From a bacterium (lineage in GTDB: Bacteria > Planctomycetota > Planctomycetia > Pirellulales > Pirellulaceae), in the NCBI GenBank assembly GCA_030430075.1, contig JAUIGN010000024.1, positions 1-64,000 of the forward strand: DNA of 64,000 nucleotides, written 5' to 3'. The translations under genes and the position numbers were made by a program. Every line of letters starts with the position of its first letter. Within the stretch, counting starts at the first letter, position 1. The notes under the pieces are model-generated. The model worked only from the letters and a program-made list of their open reading frames with translations. It made no database searches and was not told the origin of the DNA. Shown here piece after piece: positions 19,213 to 28,299 of the stretch.

Positions 19213-22200
19213 ATGCGCGGACACCTTCTGATCCTGATCGCTGCCGTTGTTGCGGTTTCCGACCTCCCCCTGCATGGTCAGGAGGCTGTGATTCAATACG
19301 CGCCCGCCCAGGGTGCCGCGGCCCAGCCGGTGATTGTCGGTCCAGACGGCCGGCCGCGTGCGGTTCCGGGGGGAGTGAAGTTGCCCCCAGGGGCGACCCC
19401 GGGCCGCCCAGGTGGCCCGATGCCCCCCAAGGCAGGGCCCGATGCGGGCAAAAAGGACCAACCGGCAGAGGGCAAAGATGCCGAGTCGGAGAAGAAGGAC
19501 GGCGATGCCAAGGTGCTGAAGCGCCCCGATCAACCGCCGATGCCGGCCGACCCTGCCGAATTGAAGGCAGAACCCGACGCGGACGGGCTGGTGCAGTTCA
19601 GCTTTCGCTACCAGTCCTGGCCCGACGTCCTTGATTGGCTGGCCGGGATTTCCCGGATGAATCTCGATTGGCAGGAGTTGCCGAAGGACTACCTGAATCT
19701 GACGACTCAACGGCCGTTCACCGTCGTCGCAACCCGCGACTTGCTCAACCGCCACCTGCTCGCCCGCGGATTCACGATGCTGGAAGTCGGCGAGGATCTC
19801 TCGGTCGTGGCGGTGGCCAAGTTGAACCCGGCCATGGTACCGCGGGTTCAAGCGAATGACCTGGAAGCCCTGGCGGCCGAGCAGCCTTACAAATTCGTCA
19901 AGGTCTCGTTTTCGCTCGATTGGCTACTGGCCGAGCAGGCTGCCAAGGAACTGGAGCCGATGCTGAGCTCCAACGGCAAGCTGACTCCCCTGTCCAACAC
20001 GAACCGCCTGGAGGGGATGGACGCCGCCATCAACTTGCGAGAGATCCATGCGCTGCTCAAGCAGGAACAGTCCGAAACGGGCGAAAGCCCCTTGGTTCAG
20101 GAGTTCGTTCTGCTCAACGCGCGTGCGGCCGATGTGCTGGCGGAGTTGGAGACACTGCTCGGTCTGCAATCCAAGAAGGCGCCCACAACGTCCATGTCGT
20201 CGAGCCAGATGCGGGCCATGCAGCAGCAGCAAATGCAGATGATGCAACAAATGGCGCAGCAACGCGGCGGCAAGGCACCGGTCGCCGCGGCGAAGAAGGA
20301 AGCGGCCGTGAACCTGGTGGTCAACAAGCGAAAGAACAGCATCCTGGCGCACGCACCGCCGGACAAGATGGCGATTATCGAACAGGCCATTGAAGCGTTG
20401 GACGTCAGACCGAGCCATTCCGACTCGCTGCTGGCCCGACCAAACCAGATGGAAATCTACCGGCTCAACAACCTCGATCCGGCGGCGCTGGCCAAGACGT
20501 TGGAAGACCTGGGCGATCTGCAACCGACCACCAGGCTGGACATCGACGAAAAGAACAACGCCTTGATTGTCTACGGGGCACTCGTCGATCAGGCCATGAT
20601 ACGCCAGTTGGTGCAGCGACTTGACGGCAGCAGTCGCCACTTCGAAGTGATTCGCCTGAGGCGACTGGCGGCCGACTATGTTGCCGGCACGATTGAATTC
20701 ATGATGGTCGGAGACGAAGAAAAAGAAGAGCGACCACGCTACTTCGATTACTTCTCGAGTCGCTATGGCGGGCGGAATCAGGACAACAAGAGCAACGACG
20801 CATTTCGAGTCGACGCGGACGTCCAGAACAACATGCTCCTGCTGTGGGCCAACGAACAGGAAGTCGAAGCCGTCATGCAGTTGCTGGAGAAACTGGGCGA
20901 ACTGCCGCCCCAGGGTGGCAACCCGGATAAAGTCCGCGTCCTCTCCGGAATTCCCCCCGAGGCGGCAGCCGAGTTTCTCGAAAAGCTCCGCCGCGCCTGG
21001 CCGTCGCTTGCGCCCAACGAACTGAAGCTGCCGCAGCTGGAATCCAAGCCCGAGAATGATCCTGATGAAGCCGGCACGGAACCGCCGGTCGAGGCCCGTC
21101 GGCCAACACCGGCCAAGGAAGCCCGCGGCAAGGCACGGCAACCGCAACTTCCATTGCTGACGGTTGCCATGCGCGGCGGAGACGATCTGCCGGCCGCCGA
21201 GGACGGCACCGCAGCCAGTGAAGAGGCGGCGACCGGACGCCAACCGGCGGCGACTTCTCCACGCCCGCCGGCGGCACACTCTCCGCAGAACGAACCGCCG
21301 CAGCAGAACCGTACGGGTGACGAACCAAGTCGAAAAGGAGCACCGCCGGAGGCAAGGACCATGCCGCCCGAACGGTCGCCGCAACCTGCCGGCGAATTGT
21401 CCAATGAGGAGCTACTGCGCCGGCTGCTTGCGCGTCAGCAACAAGAGAAAGCGGGCTCGCCAGCCTCCCCCGTGACACTCTCATTCGCACCCGACGGCAG
21501 TCTGGTAATCACTTCGGACGACACGGAAGCCCTGGATGTGCTCGAGGAGCTGATCAGTCAGACCGCGCCCCCCACACCGGATTACAAGATCTACAAGCTG
21601 CAGTACGCCGACGCCTACTGGGTCATGGACAACATTGAGGAGTTCTTCAAGGAAGACGAAGAAGAAGAGAACCCCTTCGGCCGCATCTTTTTCGGTTTTC
21701 CGTCCCAGCAGAATAACGAGCCCCGCAGCCGGCTGAGTCAGCGTCGCAAGCTCAAGTTCATCTACGACCTCGACACCAACTCAATTCTGGTGCAGGGAGC
21801 GAATGCCAGGCAGTTAAAGACGATCGAAGACTTGATCGAAGTCTACGACCAACCGGAACCGACGTCCTCGCAGTCCGCCCGTGTCTCCCAGTCGTTCGCG
21901 CTGCAGTACTCGAAGGCCACGATTGTTGCCAATGCCATCAAGGACGTTTACCGCGATCTCCTCAGCTCGAATGACAAGGCCTTGCAGACGAACAACCCGG
22001 AGAGCAAGAACCGCGAGTCACGGGAAGCGACCTACATTTTCGGTGGGGCAGGCGGCGACGAGCCCGAACGGACGCAGGTCAAATTCAAAGGCAAGCTGTC
22101 GATCGGCGTCGACGAGATCTCAAATACGTTGCTGGTCTCTGCGGAGGGCGAGAACCTGATGTTGAACGTCGCTCAGATGATCGAGACGCTCGATGAAGCC

Positions 22201-22437
22201 GCGAAACCGCTCTCCAGTTACTCGGTTGTGCACCTGAAAGGTTCGACCAACGCCGAGCGGGTGCGACAAGTCTTGGCCACATTGCTGAGCGAAGGCCAGT
22301 CGTCATCCGGTACGCCATCAACGTCATCGCCGCAGGGACCGCCGGGTGGACAGCCTGGCGCCCGAGAAAACCGCCCCGGACGTGGCAATGGCAATCGCTC
22401 CGGGGTGGTGGCGGCGCCGGCCGTCGCTCCGAATTAG
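19213..22437 (+). CDS. Periplasmic protein of secretin-N-like repeats
   Basis: The 1074-residue product has a signal peptide (cleavage near residue 22) and then a Pro/Gly/Lys low-complexity linker to about residue 110. At least five repeats resemble secretin N-domain (NolW/KH-like) modules: FVLLNARAADVLAELE, IYRLNNLDPAALAKTLEDLG, VIRLRRLAADYVAGTIE, IYKLQYADAYWVMDNIEEFF and FALQYSKATIVANAIKDVY. Each is followed by a strand such as NNALIVYG or NSILVQGA. A Met/Gln-rich run lies near residues 332-355. There is no C-terminal secretin barrel; the end is a Ser/Pro/Gly tail. It may be the periplasmic part of a split secretin or a scaffold. It ends at a strong inverted repeat facing the convergent DUF1559 gene. 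Confidence 0.8.
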   Translation: MRGHLLILIAAVVAVSDLPLHGQEAVIQYAPAQGAAAQPVIVGPDGRPRAVPGGVKLPPGATPGRPGGPMPPKAGPDAGKKDQPAEGKDAESEKKDGDAKVLKRPDQPPMPADPAELKAEPDADGLVQFSFRYQSWPDVLDWLAGISRMNLDWQELPKDYLNLTTQRPFTVVATRDLLNRHLLARGFTMLEVGEDLSVVAVAKLNPAMVPRVQANDLEALAAEQPYKFVKVSFSLDWLLAEQAAKELEPMLSSNGKLTPLSNTNRLEGMDAAINLREIHALLKQEQSETGESPLVQEFVLLNARAADVLAELETLLGLQSKKAPTTSMSSSQMRAMQQQQMQMMQQMAQQRGGKAPVAAAKKEAAVNLVVNKRKNSILAHAPPDKMAIIEQAIEALDVRPSHSDSLLARPNQMEIYRLNNLDPAALAKTLEDLGDLQPTTRLDIDEKNNALIVYGALVDQAMIRQLVQRLDGSSRHFEVIRLRRLAADYVAGTIEFMMVGDEEKEERPRYFDYFSSRYGGRNQDNKSNDAFRVDADVQNNMLLLWANEQEVEAVMQLLEKLGELPPQGGNPDKVRVLSGIPPEAAAEFLEKLRRAWPSLAPNELKLPQLESKPENDPDEAGTEPPVEARRPTPAKEARGKARQPQLPLLTVAMRGGDDLPAAEDGTAASEEAATGRQPAATSPRPPAAHSPQNEPPQQNRTGDEPSRKGAPPEARTMPPERSPQPAGELSNEELLRRLLARQQQEKAGSPASPVTLSFAPDGSLVITSDDTEALDVLEELISQTAPPTPDYKIYKLQYADAYWVMDNIEEFFKEDEEEENPFGRIFFGFPSQQNNEPRSRLSQRRKLKFIYDLDTNSILVQGANARQLKTIEDLIEVYDQPEPTSSQSARVSQSFALQYSKATIVANAIKDVYRDLLSSNDKALQTNNPESKNRESREATYIFGGAGGDEPERTQVKFKGKLSIGVDEISNTLLVSAEGENLMLNVAQMIETLDEAAKPLSSYSVVHLKGSTNAERVRQVLATLLSEGQSSSGTPSTSSPQGPPGGQPGARENRPGRGNGNRSGVVAAPAVAPN

Positions 22438-22483
22438 GCGCCGGTTCGCGTTCGCCGCGGCTGTGCCCCGGGTGGGTGAACAA

Positions 22484-22521
22484 CACGAGCCGCAACAGAA
22501 TTGCTCCCATTGCGGCTCGTG
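22484..22521. terminator. Inverted repeat between convergent genes
   Basis: A perfect 12-bp inverted repeat (cacgagccgcaa at 22484-22495, ttgcggctcgtg at 22510-22521) with a 14-base loop lies between the secretin-N gene and the convergent DUF1559 gene. It has no T-run on either side. A bidirectional terminator is the likeliest role. Confidence 0.55.
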
Positions 22522-22633
22522 AAGCTACGCGTTGTTCGTTTCGCAGATCTTGCCGGCCGCGCCGGCGAAATTCGACCGTTCGTCCGAACGTCAAACCGTG
22601 CATGACGGATGCTTGTGACAACGCCGCGCACAT

Positions 22634-22661
22634 CAACCGGGGCTAACGCCCCACGGCTGAT
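22634..22661. repeat. Single copy of repeat family A
   Basis: The stretch ccggggctaacgcccc followed by acggctgataaa matches the unit arrayed at 8281-8396. It lies 13 bases past the 3' end of the DUF1559 gene. Confidence 0.75.
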
Positions 22662-22673
22662 AAACGACGCGGG

Positions 22674-23612
22674 TTAATCCAGGGTCGCGACCTCACCTCC
22701 GGCTCGCGATCCGTACGCACGCCAGGCAGCCAGGTCGACGGTCTCTGATACGAATCGCGTCGAACCATCACACAGCACACCCTGGGCGCCGCCGGGGTGG
22801 TAGCTGCTGTAAGCACACTCGCGTTCGCTGTTATTCTGAGCGGACGTATTGATCTGGTAGAAGGTCGAGCCGAGAATCTCGGAGAAATCGCTACCGTTAC
22901 CGCTATCGAAATTCATGTGATAGAAGAGATAGCGGTCGCAAATATTGCATCCCTTCGCGCTGTCCAGCAGGTAGATTGACTCGGCAATCAAAAGCGAGTT
23001 CGATGTCCCGTCAATGATATCTCGAAAGGCAAACGGCGGCCGCGTCCTCGAATCACGTGGTCCGTAAAACAGGCTGGCCAATAGCACGCCATTGGAACGG
23101 TCCATGCCGTCTGTCGTCGCATTGTCGTTCTGGGCATCACCGCCGGCGTTGCCCAAGTAATTTCCAATGGCCCGGCCTGTCAGGCCATTGACGTCCTGAG
23201 GCTCATGAGACGGCCCTGGCTGCGAGGGGCAACGAAAGACGGGCACAGACGTGCGAGCAATGGCGATCAACCCCAGGCTCCGCGCGTCGCTGGCACCCCA
23301 CCAACCCGAATCATTCAGCGGCTGGGGAATCAGTTCATACACCGCATTTTGCTCGATAAACGGCAAAACATGTGCCGGCCACGAGTGGCCCCAGCGGGCG
23401 TTCGCACCGTACGGAAACGACTTGTAGGTGTCGTGGTAGTTGTGCATCGCCAACCCCAGCTGCTTCAGGTTGTTGGAGCACTGCATGCGTCGGGCCGCTT
23501 CGCGTGCTGATTGAACGGCGGGCAAGAGCAACGCCACGAGGATGCCGATAATTGCGATGACGACGAGTAATTCGACGAGCGTGAAGCCGGACTTGGGTTT
23601 TCTCCGTAACAT
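22674..23612 (-). CDS. DUF1559 prepilin-like protein
   Basis: The 312-residue protein starts with a type IV prepilin leader: MLRRKPKSG, then FTLVELLVVIAIIGILVALLLPA. Cleavage is expected after Gly9 with N-methylation of Phe, and the hydrophobic helix continues into AVQSAREAARRMQCSNNLKQL. The C-terminal part ends with the family signature around GGAQGVLCDGSTRFVSETVD. DUF1559 proteins are a large, planctomycete-enriched family of pseudopilin-like surface proteins of unknown function. I chose ATG 23612 because it gives the leader at the N-terminus and has AAGGAG upstream (complement of 23622-23629). The frame remains open further upstream but is not needed. Confidence 0.95.
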   Translation of the reverse strand: MLRRKPKSGFTLVELLVVIAIIGILVALLLPAVQSAREAARRMQCSNNLKQLGLAMHNYHDTYKSFPYGANARWGHSWPAHVLPFIEQNAVYELIPQPLNDSGWWGASDARSLGLIAIARTSVPVFRCPSQPGPSHEPQDVNGLTGRAIGNYLGNAGGDAQNDNATTDGMDRSNGVLLASLFYGPRDSRTRPPFAFRDIIDGTSNSLLIAESIYLLDSAKGCNICDRYLFYHMNFDSGNGSDFSEILGSTFYQINTSAQNNSERECAYSSYHPGGAQGVLCDGSTRFVSETVDLAAWRAYGSRAGGEVATLD

Positions 23613-24011
23613 GAAATGCGCTCCTTGGTTCAATGGAAAGTAAGCAATGATGGAATGGTCAATTTCAGCTTTGTGGCGGATGGCCATTGGGTTGTTCCAC
23701 AGCCACGGCAACGCTGCCCGGACGACGAATCCGCCGTTGGACATGGGAACCCGGTTGCGCTGATTGCCGAACCAACCAGTCGGAATCGGGTTCCAGTCAG
23801 GCGAGGCGAATTGCAGTGACTCATTGCCAACGAAGGCAACTCGGCGCCTGGAGCGACTCGGCGAGCCATCCATGAATCATCCGGAGGTAGCGTCAACCTC
23901 CGCGAAGTGCTCACCGAAGACCGCCGCGCATCGACCGGGCACAGCGATTCGAACGGACGCCGCTTCGCCAGAGGCGTCGGGGGGAGATTAACTTGGGGGA
24001 GCGCGGGACGC
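23613..24011. other. 400-base gap without a gene
   Basis: This gap lies between the small lipoprotein gene and the DUF1559 gene, both on the minus strand. It holds the DUF1559 ribosome-binding site and presumably its promoter. I see no coding frame or strong structure. Confidence 0.4.
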
Positions 24012-24179
24012 TTAAGGGCCTTCCTCGGCCAAGACCGGTTCCGCGGTGGTGGGGGCTTCCGACGTCGGTGTCCCTGTATCGGGGATTTCAACTTCCCCCC
24101 CACTCCCACCGCAACCGAGGGAGGCGCTGAAAACGCATGCGAGGATGGACGCAAGAATCAACGAAAACGGCTTCTTCAT
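24012..24179 (-). CDS. Small lipoprotein, 55 residues
   Basis: The frame gives a short lipoprotein precursor: MKKPFSLILASILACVFSAS, then the lipobox LGC with the acylated Cys followed by GGSGG. The mature part is only about 30 residues, acidic and Thr/Pro-rich (EIPDTGTPTSEAPTT). Tiny lipoproteins of this kind often sit next to DUF1559 genes in planctomycetes. AGGAAC upstream is a plausible ribosome-binding site, and an ATG one codon upstream is also possible. The frame is open further upstream, but a start there would bury the signal sequence. Confidence 0.75.
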   Translation of the reverse strand: MKKPFSLILASILACVFSASLGCGGSGGEVEIPDTGTPTSEAPTTAEPVLAEEGP

Positions 24180-24577
24180 CATCTGTTCCTGTTCACTATC
24201 ATGATCGCGCTTCACCTGCCCTCCGGTCACACAATGTAGGTGCCGTATGTTAAGAAGCTGCGCCGAATCGATGTAGTTGCTGCGTCGTTTGCGACGCATT
24301 TCGACGTCGTCTGGAATATCGCCACCCAGTAAGGCGGGTCCCTGGGTCACAGGCCGTTGCGGTGAAGCGAGCCACAGCGATCCGCCTTTCAGCAGGAACG
24401 CGTTCGCTTCCGGTTTGCGCTGCAATCAATGGAACCGGGGCGAATGCCCAACGGCTAATGAATGACCCAGGCGATCGTCAGCACGGCGTGCGGCAGGGGC
24501 AAGTCAAAGAACAAGTCAAGAACATCGTCCGCAGCGCGCCCGCGGGTACGTCCAGGCGGTGATCGATGACTCGCGGC
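24180..24577. repeat. Gap holding one family A repeat (24431-24465)
   Basis: No gene is seen in these 398 bases. A copy of repeat family A (ggaaccggggcgaatgccca then acggctaatgaatga) occupies 24431-24465. The about 70 bases before it also resemble the leader-like stretch ahead of the copies at 45509 and 58779 (gcggtgaa ... cgttcgcttccggtttgc). Confidence 0.6.
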
Positions 24578-25765
24578 TCAATACCAGATCCAGGCGGAGG
24601 GGATCGACTGTTGCAATCGCTGGACGGCCGCTGCCGTGACGGCCGTCTTGCGGACCACCAGAAAGCGCAGCTTCTTGCGGCCCTTGAGGTGGCTCAAACC
24701 GGCATCCGTGATCCCGGCCCCTTCCAGGTCGAGAACCTGGTATTTCTTGAGATGCTCTAACTGCCCTAGTTCGTCGTTTCCGAATGCGGCGTCCCTGCGT
24801 GTCAGCACCCGCAGCTTCCCGAACGGCGGCTCCAAGCCCCGCCAGCCGATCATTCGTTGGACGGCAAGCATTGCGGACCAGAGAATTGCGGCCACCGGGT
24901 CGGGTTCGATTTGCGCGTCCGGGTTATCCTCCGCCTTGATTCGCAATTGGGCTCGATAAATCAGGTAGGCGACGACCACCACCAGGCCAATCAGCAGTCC
25001 CCATCCACCGAGGCAGACGAAGCAGACCAGAACCAGGAAAAACAGGCCGCCCATCTTGGCCCACAGCAGCATGCCGGCCGTCGATTCGGCTTCGTCCAAG
25101 TGCTTCTTGACCACGCGTTCAAAGCCGGTCGACGAATCCGGGCGCTCGATCCCCTCCATGTCAATGACCTTCTTGAGGATCAGGTGATATCCGCAGGCCG
25201 TACAGAGGTCGTCGTCGCGCTCCATCTCAGCGTTGCATTTCGGGCATCCAAACGGGAGATCTTCGCGGTCATCAAAGTCGTCGCTATCAGTGAAGGACGA
25301 CGTCGGCCGGGTGGTGGCTGGAGGCCGCGCAGGGTTGGCAACCGGCGATTGGGGGAGCGAGGAAGTGGGAGACACCGGCGTGCCGCCGCCTGATCGACCG
25401 CCGGGCGACGGTTGATTCCCCGCGCCGGGAGGCGTCTGCCGTGCCGGCCTGGATTTCGAGCCGACCGGATTTGCCGAGTTCGACGTCGCGCCGGTCGACG
25501 GGGGCGTGGCCTGCGAAGCGCGGCGTTTTGGCGCGTTGCTGCCCGGTGTCGGCCGAGCTGCTTCGGGGGGGCGTGGTGAAACGGGCTGGCGTGCCTTCGT
25601 CGGCGGATTTGGACGCGACGCCGGTCGATTCTCGTCGGCCTGCCCGCCGGTCGGCGCCACGATCATCGACTGCCTACATTTGGGACATTGAACCGACTTG
25701 CCGACCAGGTCGTCCCAGGCGGAAAACGCCTTGCCGCAGTGTTGGCACGTTATTCGAATTGGCAC
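24578..25765 (-). CDS. Zinc-ribbon membrane protein
   Basis: The 395-residue protein has an N-terminal zinc ribbon (C7-x2-C10 ... C27-x2-C30) typical of planctomycete MJ0042-like ribbons. About 130 residues of Pro/Ser/Thr/Gly-rich disordered linker follow. A second ribbon comes next (CPKC ... CTAC, near residues 175-195), then two closely spaced hydrophobic segments forming a hairpin membrane anchor (GGLFFLVLVCFVCLGGWG and LLIGLVVVVAYLIY). The C-terminal about 100 residues look like short leucine-rich-repeat-type turns (YQVLDLEGAGITDAGLSHLKG). The domain order suggests a cytoplasmic-facing sensor or scaffold; the function is unknown. Confidence 0.82.
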   Translation of the reverse strand: MPIRITCQHCGKAFSAWDDLVGKSVQCPKCRQSMIVAPTGGQADENRPASRPNPPTKARQPVSPRPPEAARPTPGSNAPKRRASQATPPSTGATSNSANPVGSKSRPARQTPPGAGNQPSPGGRSGGGTPVSPTSSLPQSPVANPARPPATTRPTSSFTDSDDFDDREDLPFGCPKCNAEMERDDDLCTACGYHLILKKVIDMEGIERPDSSTGFERVVKKHLDEAESTAGMLLWAKMGGLFFLVLVCFVCLGGWGLLIGLVVVVAYLIYRAQLRIKAEDNPDAQIEPDPVAAILWSAMLAVQRMIGWRGLEPPFGKLRVLTRRDAAFGNDELGQLEHLKKYQVLDLEGAGITDAGLSHLKGRKKLRFLVVRKTAVTAAAVQRLQQSIPSAWIWY

Positions 25766-25817
25766 GTGGTGTCCTTACAGACCTGCGTAGTGATGCGGAT
25801 CGGTTGCGACCTCCCCG

Positions 25818-26189
25818 TCAGGGGACGGGATCCGATTCGCCATCCTGTTGGACCTCCAGCTTCGGTCCCAACACAACTCCGCGGAGCATCAAGGCGAGCG
25901 TCGCAAACAAAACCGTACTAATCACGGTGGCCAGCGTCAAACAGGCGGCGAAATGATCTCGCATCAACAGCACCGTTGGCGCCTCCGTCGCCGCCGGGGC
26001 GCGTCGTGCAACGGGACCGTCCCCGACCGCCTGGCGGGCCGCTTCCGTCCGCCATTCCTCCCAGTCCTGGCGCGACGATTCCGGATCCGTCTGTCGCAAG
26101 ACCCGCGACCGCACGGTCAACAGGCCGGTGACCATTGCCGCCATCAACAGGGCATAGGTCAACAACATCAGGGCATCGATTCGGGACAT
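25818..26189 (-). CDS. Small membrane protein, function unknown
   Basis: The 123-residue product has two predicted transmembrane segments (ALMLLTYALLMAAMVTGLL near the N-terminus and LTLATVISTVLFATLALML near residues 85-105). A charged central loop with RQDWEEWRTEAARQ lies between them. It starts 22 bases inside the 3' end of rdgB, so the two genes are overlapping and probably translationally coupled. I do not recognise the family. Confidence 0.7.
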   Translation of the reverse strand: MSRIDALMLLTYALLMAAMVTGLLTVRSRVLRQTDPESSRQDWEEWRTEAARQAVGDGPVARRAPAATEAPTVLLMRDHFAACLTLATVISTVLFATLALMLRGVVLGPKLEVQQDGESDPVP

Positions 26190-26833
26190 GCCGCCTTTCC
26201 TTCGCTTGCCGTCGCGGGAAATTCCCAGTCGCCGCGACGGGCCAACGTGAGTATCTGAGGAACGATCCGGCGCATCGCGCGGGCCCGATGACTGAGGACG
26301 CGTTTGACGTGCGGGCCCAATTCGGCGAACGTCCGGTGATATTCGACAATCTCAAACAGGGGGTCGTAACCGAATCCGGCCGCGCCGCTGAGTTTGCGCC
26401 GGATACGCCCGCCGCAGGTTGCCTCACAGTTGGCACGCACCGCGCCGCGGGGATCGGCCAGCGCCACGTGGCAGACATAGAATGCCGTCCGCCGCTCGTC
26501 GGCCACGCCCGCCAGTTCTTCCAGGAGAAAGGCGTTGTTCCGCTCATCGGTGGCATCGACTCCGGCGTAGCGGGCCGAGTAGATCCCGGGGCGGCCGTCC
26601 AGCGGGTCCACGCAGAGCCCACTATCTTCGCCCAGGACCCAGGCGCCCAGGTGGCGTGCCTGCTGGACAGCTTTTAGCGCCGCATTTTCCCCGAACGAAT
26701 TGCCCGTCTCGTCAACCACCAGCGGGTCTGGGACATCCGCCAGGGTCTGCAGGGCAAACCCGAACGGTGCCAAGAGCTCCGCCAACTCGAGTCCCTTCTT
26801 GCGATTGTGTGTGCCCAAGATCAGTGGGTACAT
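26168..26833 (-). CDS. rdgB: Non-canonical purine NTP pyrophosphatase (RdgB/HAM1)
   Basis: The 221-residue enzyme hydrolyses dITP, ITP and XTP to the monophosphates, keeping deaminated purines out of nucleic acids. Motifs in order are LGTHNRKKGLEL at the N-terminus (family SGNxxKxxE), ETGNSFGENAALKA, VLGEDSGLCVDPLDGRPGIYSARYAG, GAAGFGYDPLF and SHRARAM. ATG 26833 was chosen because MYPLILGTHN matches the family N-terminus. The frame extends upstream through an array of 16-bp repeats, which is not coding. The C-terminal about 20 residues are an unrelated tail overlapping the next gene. Confidence 0.96.
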   Translation of the reverse strand: MYPLILGTHNRKKGLELAELLAPFGFALQTLADVPDPLVVDETGNSFGENAALKAVQQARHLGAWVLGEDSGLCVDPLDGRPGIYSARYAGVDATDERNNAFLLEELAGVADERRTAFYVCHVALADPRGAVRANCEATCGGRIRRKLSGAAGFGYDPLFEIVEYHRTFAELGPHVKRVLSHRARAMRRIVPQILTLARRGDWEFPATASEGKAACPESMP

Positions 26834-26942
26834 GCCAACACTCTCCCCAATTCGCCAAGCCTCCCGGTAATCGTCTGAACATACCAGACGCAGGGAGGAG
26901 GCGTGAGGGTGGCAGCGTCCAGCCGGCGGGCTGCGACCGGCG

Positions 26943-27006
26943 CGGGGTTGATCGGGCACGGGGTTGATCGGGCACGGGGTTGATCGGGCGCGGGGTTGAT
27001 CGGGCA
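26943..27006. repeat. Four tandem copies of a 16-bp unit
   Basis: The unit cggggttgatcgggca is repeated four times without spacers (26943, 26959, 26975, 26991), with a single base change in copy three. It lies about 110 bases upstream of the rdgB start. It might be regulatory or simply a variable-number repeat. Confidence 0.9.
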
Positions 27007-27119
27007 CGGAGCCGCGAATCGCTGGGGAACGACTCGATAATCACCTCCATCCATGCAGCCGTCAGGATGTGCGGAAGTTCGTTGCCCGCTCGTTCCTGCC
27101 TCATCCCAGACTGCCGGCT

Positions 27120-27142
27120 GTCATGCATCGCATGACCTACGG
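27120..27142. repeat. Palindromic repeat family B
   Basis: The sequence gtcatgc-atc-gcatgac then ctacgg forms a perfect 7-bp inverted repeat with a 3-base loop. It lies about 45 bases past the stop of the minus-strand gene at 27187. It is one of the best copies in the window. Confidence 0.8.
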
Positions 27143-27186
27143 CATCACGAATGTGACGTAGAGGAAATTATTGTTGACCCGATTCG

Positions 27187-28299
27187 TCAGGGAAACAGCT
27201 TCTTGGCGTAGTCCATGCCGATCGAACGGCGGGGGACCCTCATCGGGAGCGGTTGTACGTCGAAGTTCACCCCGTTCAGTCGCCGCGGCTGCAGCCCAAT
27301 CCGCTGCTGCCCGGGGATCCGCTGCTGCGTTGCGCCGAATTGCTGCATGATCCGATGAATGGCCGGGTTGATTTTGACCTGACCGGTTTCTAATTCCTCG
27401 CCGTCGGTCTCAAAGCTGCCCACGGTCACCAGACTTTCGTAGCGATCGTGAAACTCATACGCTTCAATGCCCTGTTCCCGCAGGGCGACAGTCAACCGGT
27501 GGGCCCGGTCGGCGGCCAGTTCCAATTTGTTGCTGATCTTTCCCGATTGCTCGATCTGTTCGATCTCACGTGCGTTGGTTGTCTCGTTCCCCTTGAACGT
27601 CGCCACGCGTACGGTGAAGACGCCGGGGTTTTTCAGGAGGCTGTATTCCACGCGTTCATTCATGCCGATGACGAATTCGTCCAGCCCTTCCGGGGAGAAG
27701 TACTCTTCCGGAAGCAGCGGATTGCGCGTGGCAAAGGCGATTCCCATCGGCCCTTTGTCACGCTTCAGCGGATCACCGTTCATCTTGCGCTGCAGGGCTC
27801 GCCAGCCGACGAAACGCTGCGTCGATCGACGGTTTTTGCTGATGTCCAGGACCTGAGGCCGCATGTACTTGACCTTATTGAGCGTCTTTTCCAACTGCGG
27901 ATCCGCTGTCGACTCGTAGTTCCCGATCAGGACGGCGAATGAATCGTAGCGATCGGCGTTGTTGGCGTACCGCATTTTCGCTCGCTGGCCATACTTGTTG
28001 AGCGTCAGTCCGTCGAGCCGCTCGGTGTAGTCATACGTCTGTTTGTGGATGTACGCCGGCAAGTGATATTCACGGCGCAATTCAAGCACCAGGTCATGTG
28101 CTTGCTTCTCTGCACCGGGGCCGGCAAAACTGGCCGCCAGGATGTGCCACGGTCCCTGGTTTTCCGTGAGTCGATACGATTTGTTGGGATCGGTGTCGAC
28201 CCGCTTGAAGGGGATCAACGCCGTCCACGGCGGCGCGGCAAGCGCTGGGGCGGTCAACAACATGAACAGGAGGGACCAACGGAGGGCAAGCAGATTCAT
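27187..28299 (-). CDS. Secreted protein with SPOR-like segments
   Basis: The 370-residue product has a signal peptide (cleavage after LTAPALA, near residue 22). Two stretches resemble SPOR-type folds. One is GPWHILAASFAGPGAEKQAH to EYHLPAYIH near residues 48-85; the other is VFTVRVATFKG to EQGIEAYEFHDRYESLVTVGSF near residues 225-300. SPOR domains bind denuded peptidoglycan, so a periplasmic wall-associated role is possible, but the match is by pattern only. The C-terminus is Arg/Gln/Pro-rich. No partner gene is adjacent. Confidence 0.75.
   Translation of the reverse strand: MNLLALRWSLLFMLLTAPALAAPPWTALIPFKRVDTDPNKSYRLTENQGPWHILAASFAGPGAEKQAHDLVLELRREYHLPAYIHKQTYDYTERLDGLTLNKYGQRAKMRYANNADRYDSFAVLIGNYESTADPQLEKTLNKVKYMRPQVLDISKNRRSTQRFVGWRALQRKMNGDPLKRDKGPMGIAFATRNPLLPEEYFSPEGLDEFVIGMNERVEYSLLKNPGVFTVRVATFKGNETTNAREIEQIEQSGKISNKLELAADRAHRLTVALREQGIEAYEFHDRYESLVTVGSFETDGEELETGQVKINPAIHRIMQQFGATQQRIPGQQRIGLQPRRLNGVNFDVQPLPMRVPRRSIGMDYAKKLFP

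Noticed and set aside
19924..21384. 486-residue open frame antisense to the secretin-N gene
   Set aside because: It is His/Arg/Leu-rich shadow sequence; the plus-strand frame has a signal peptide and repeats.
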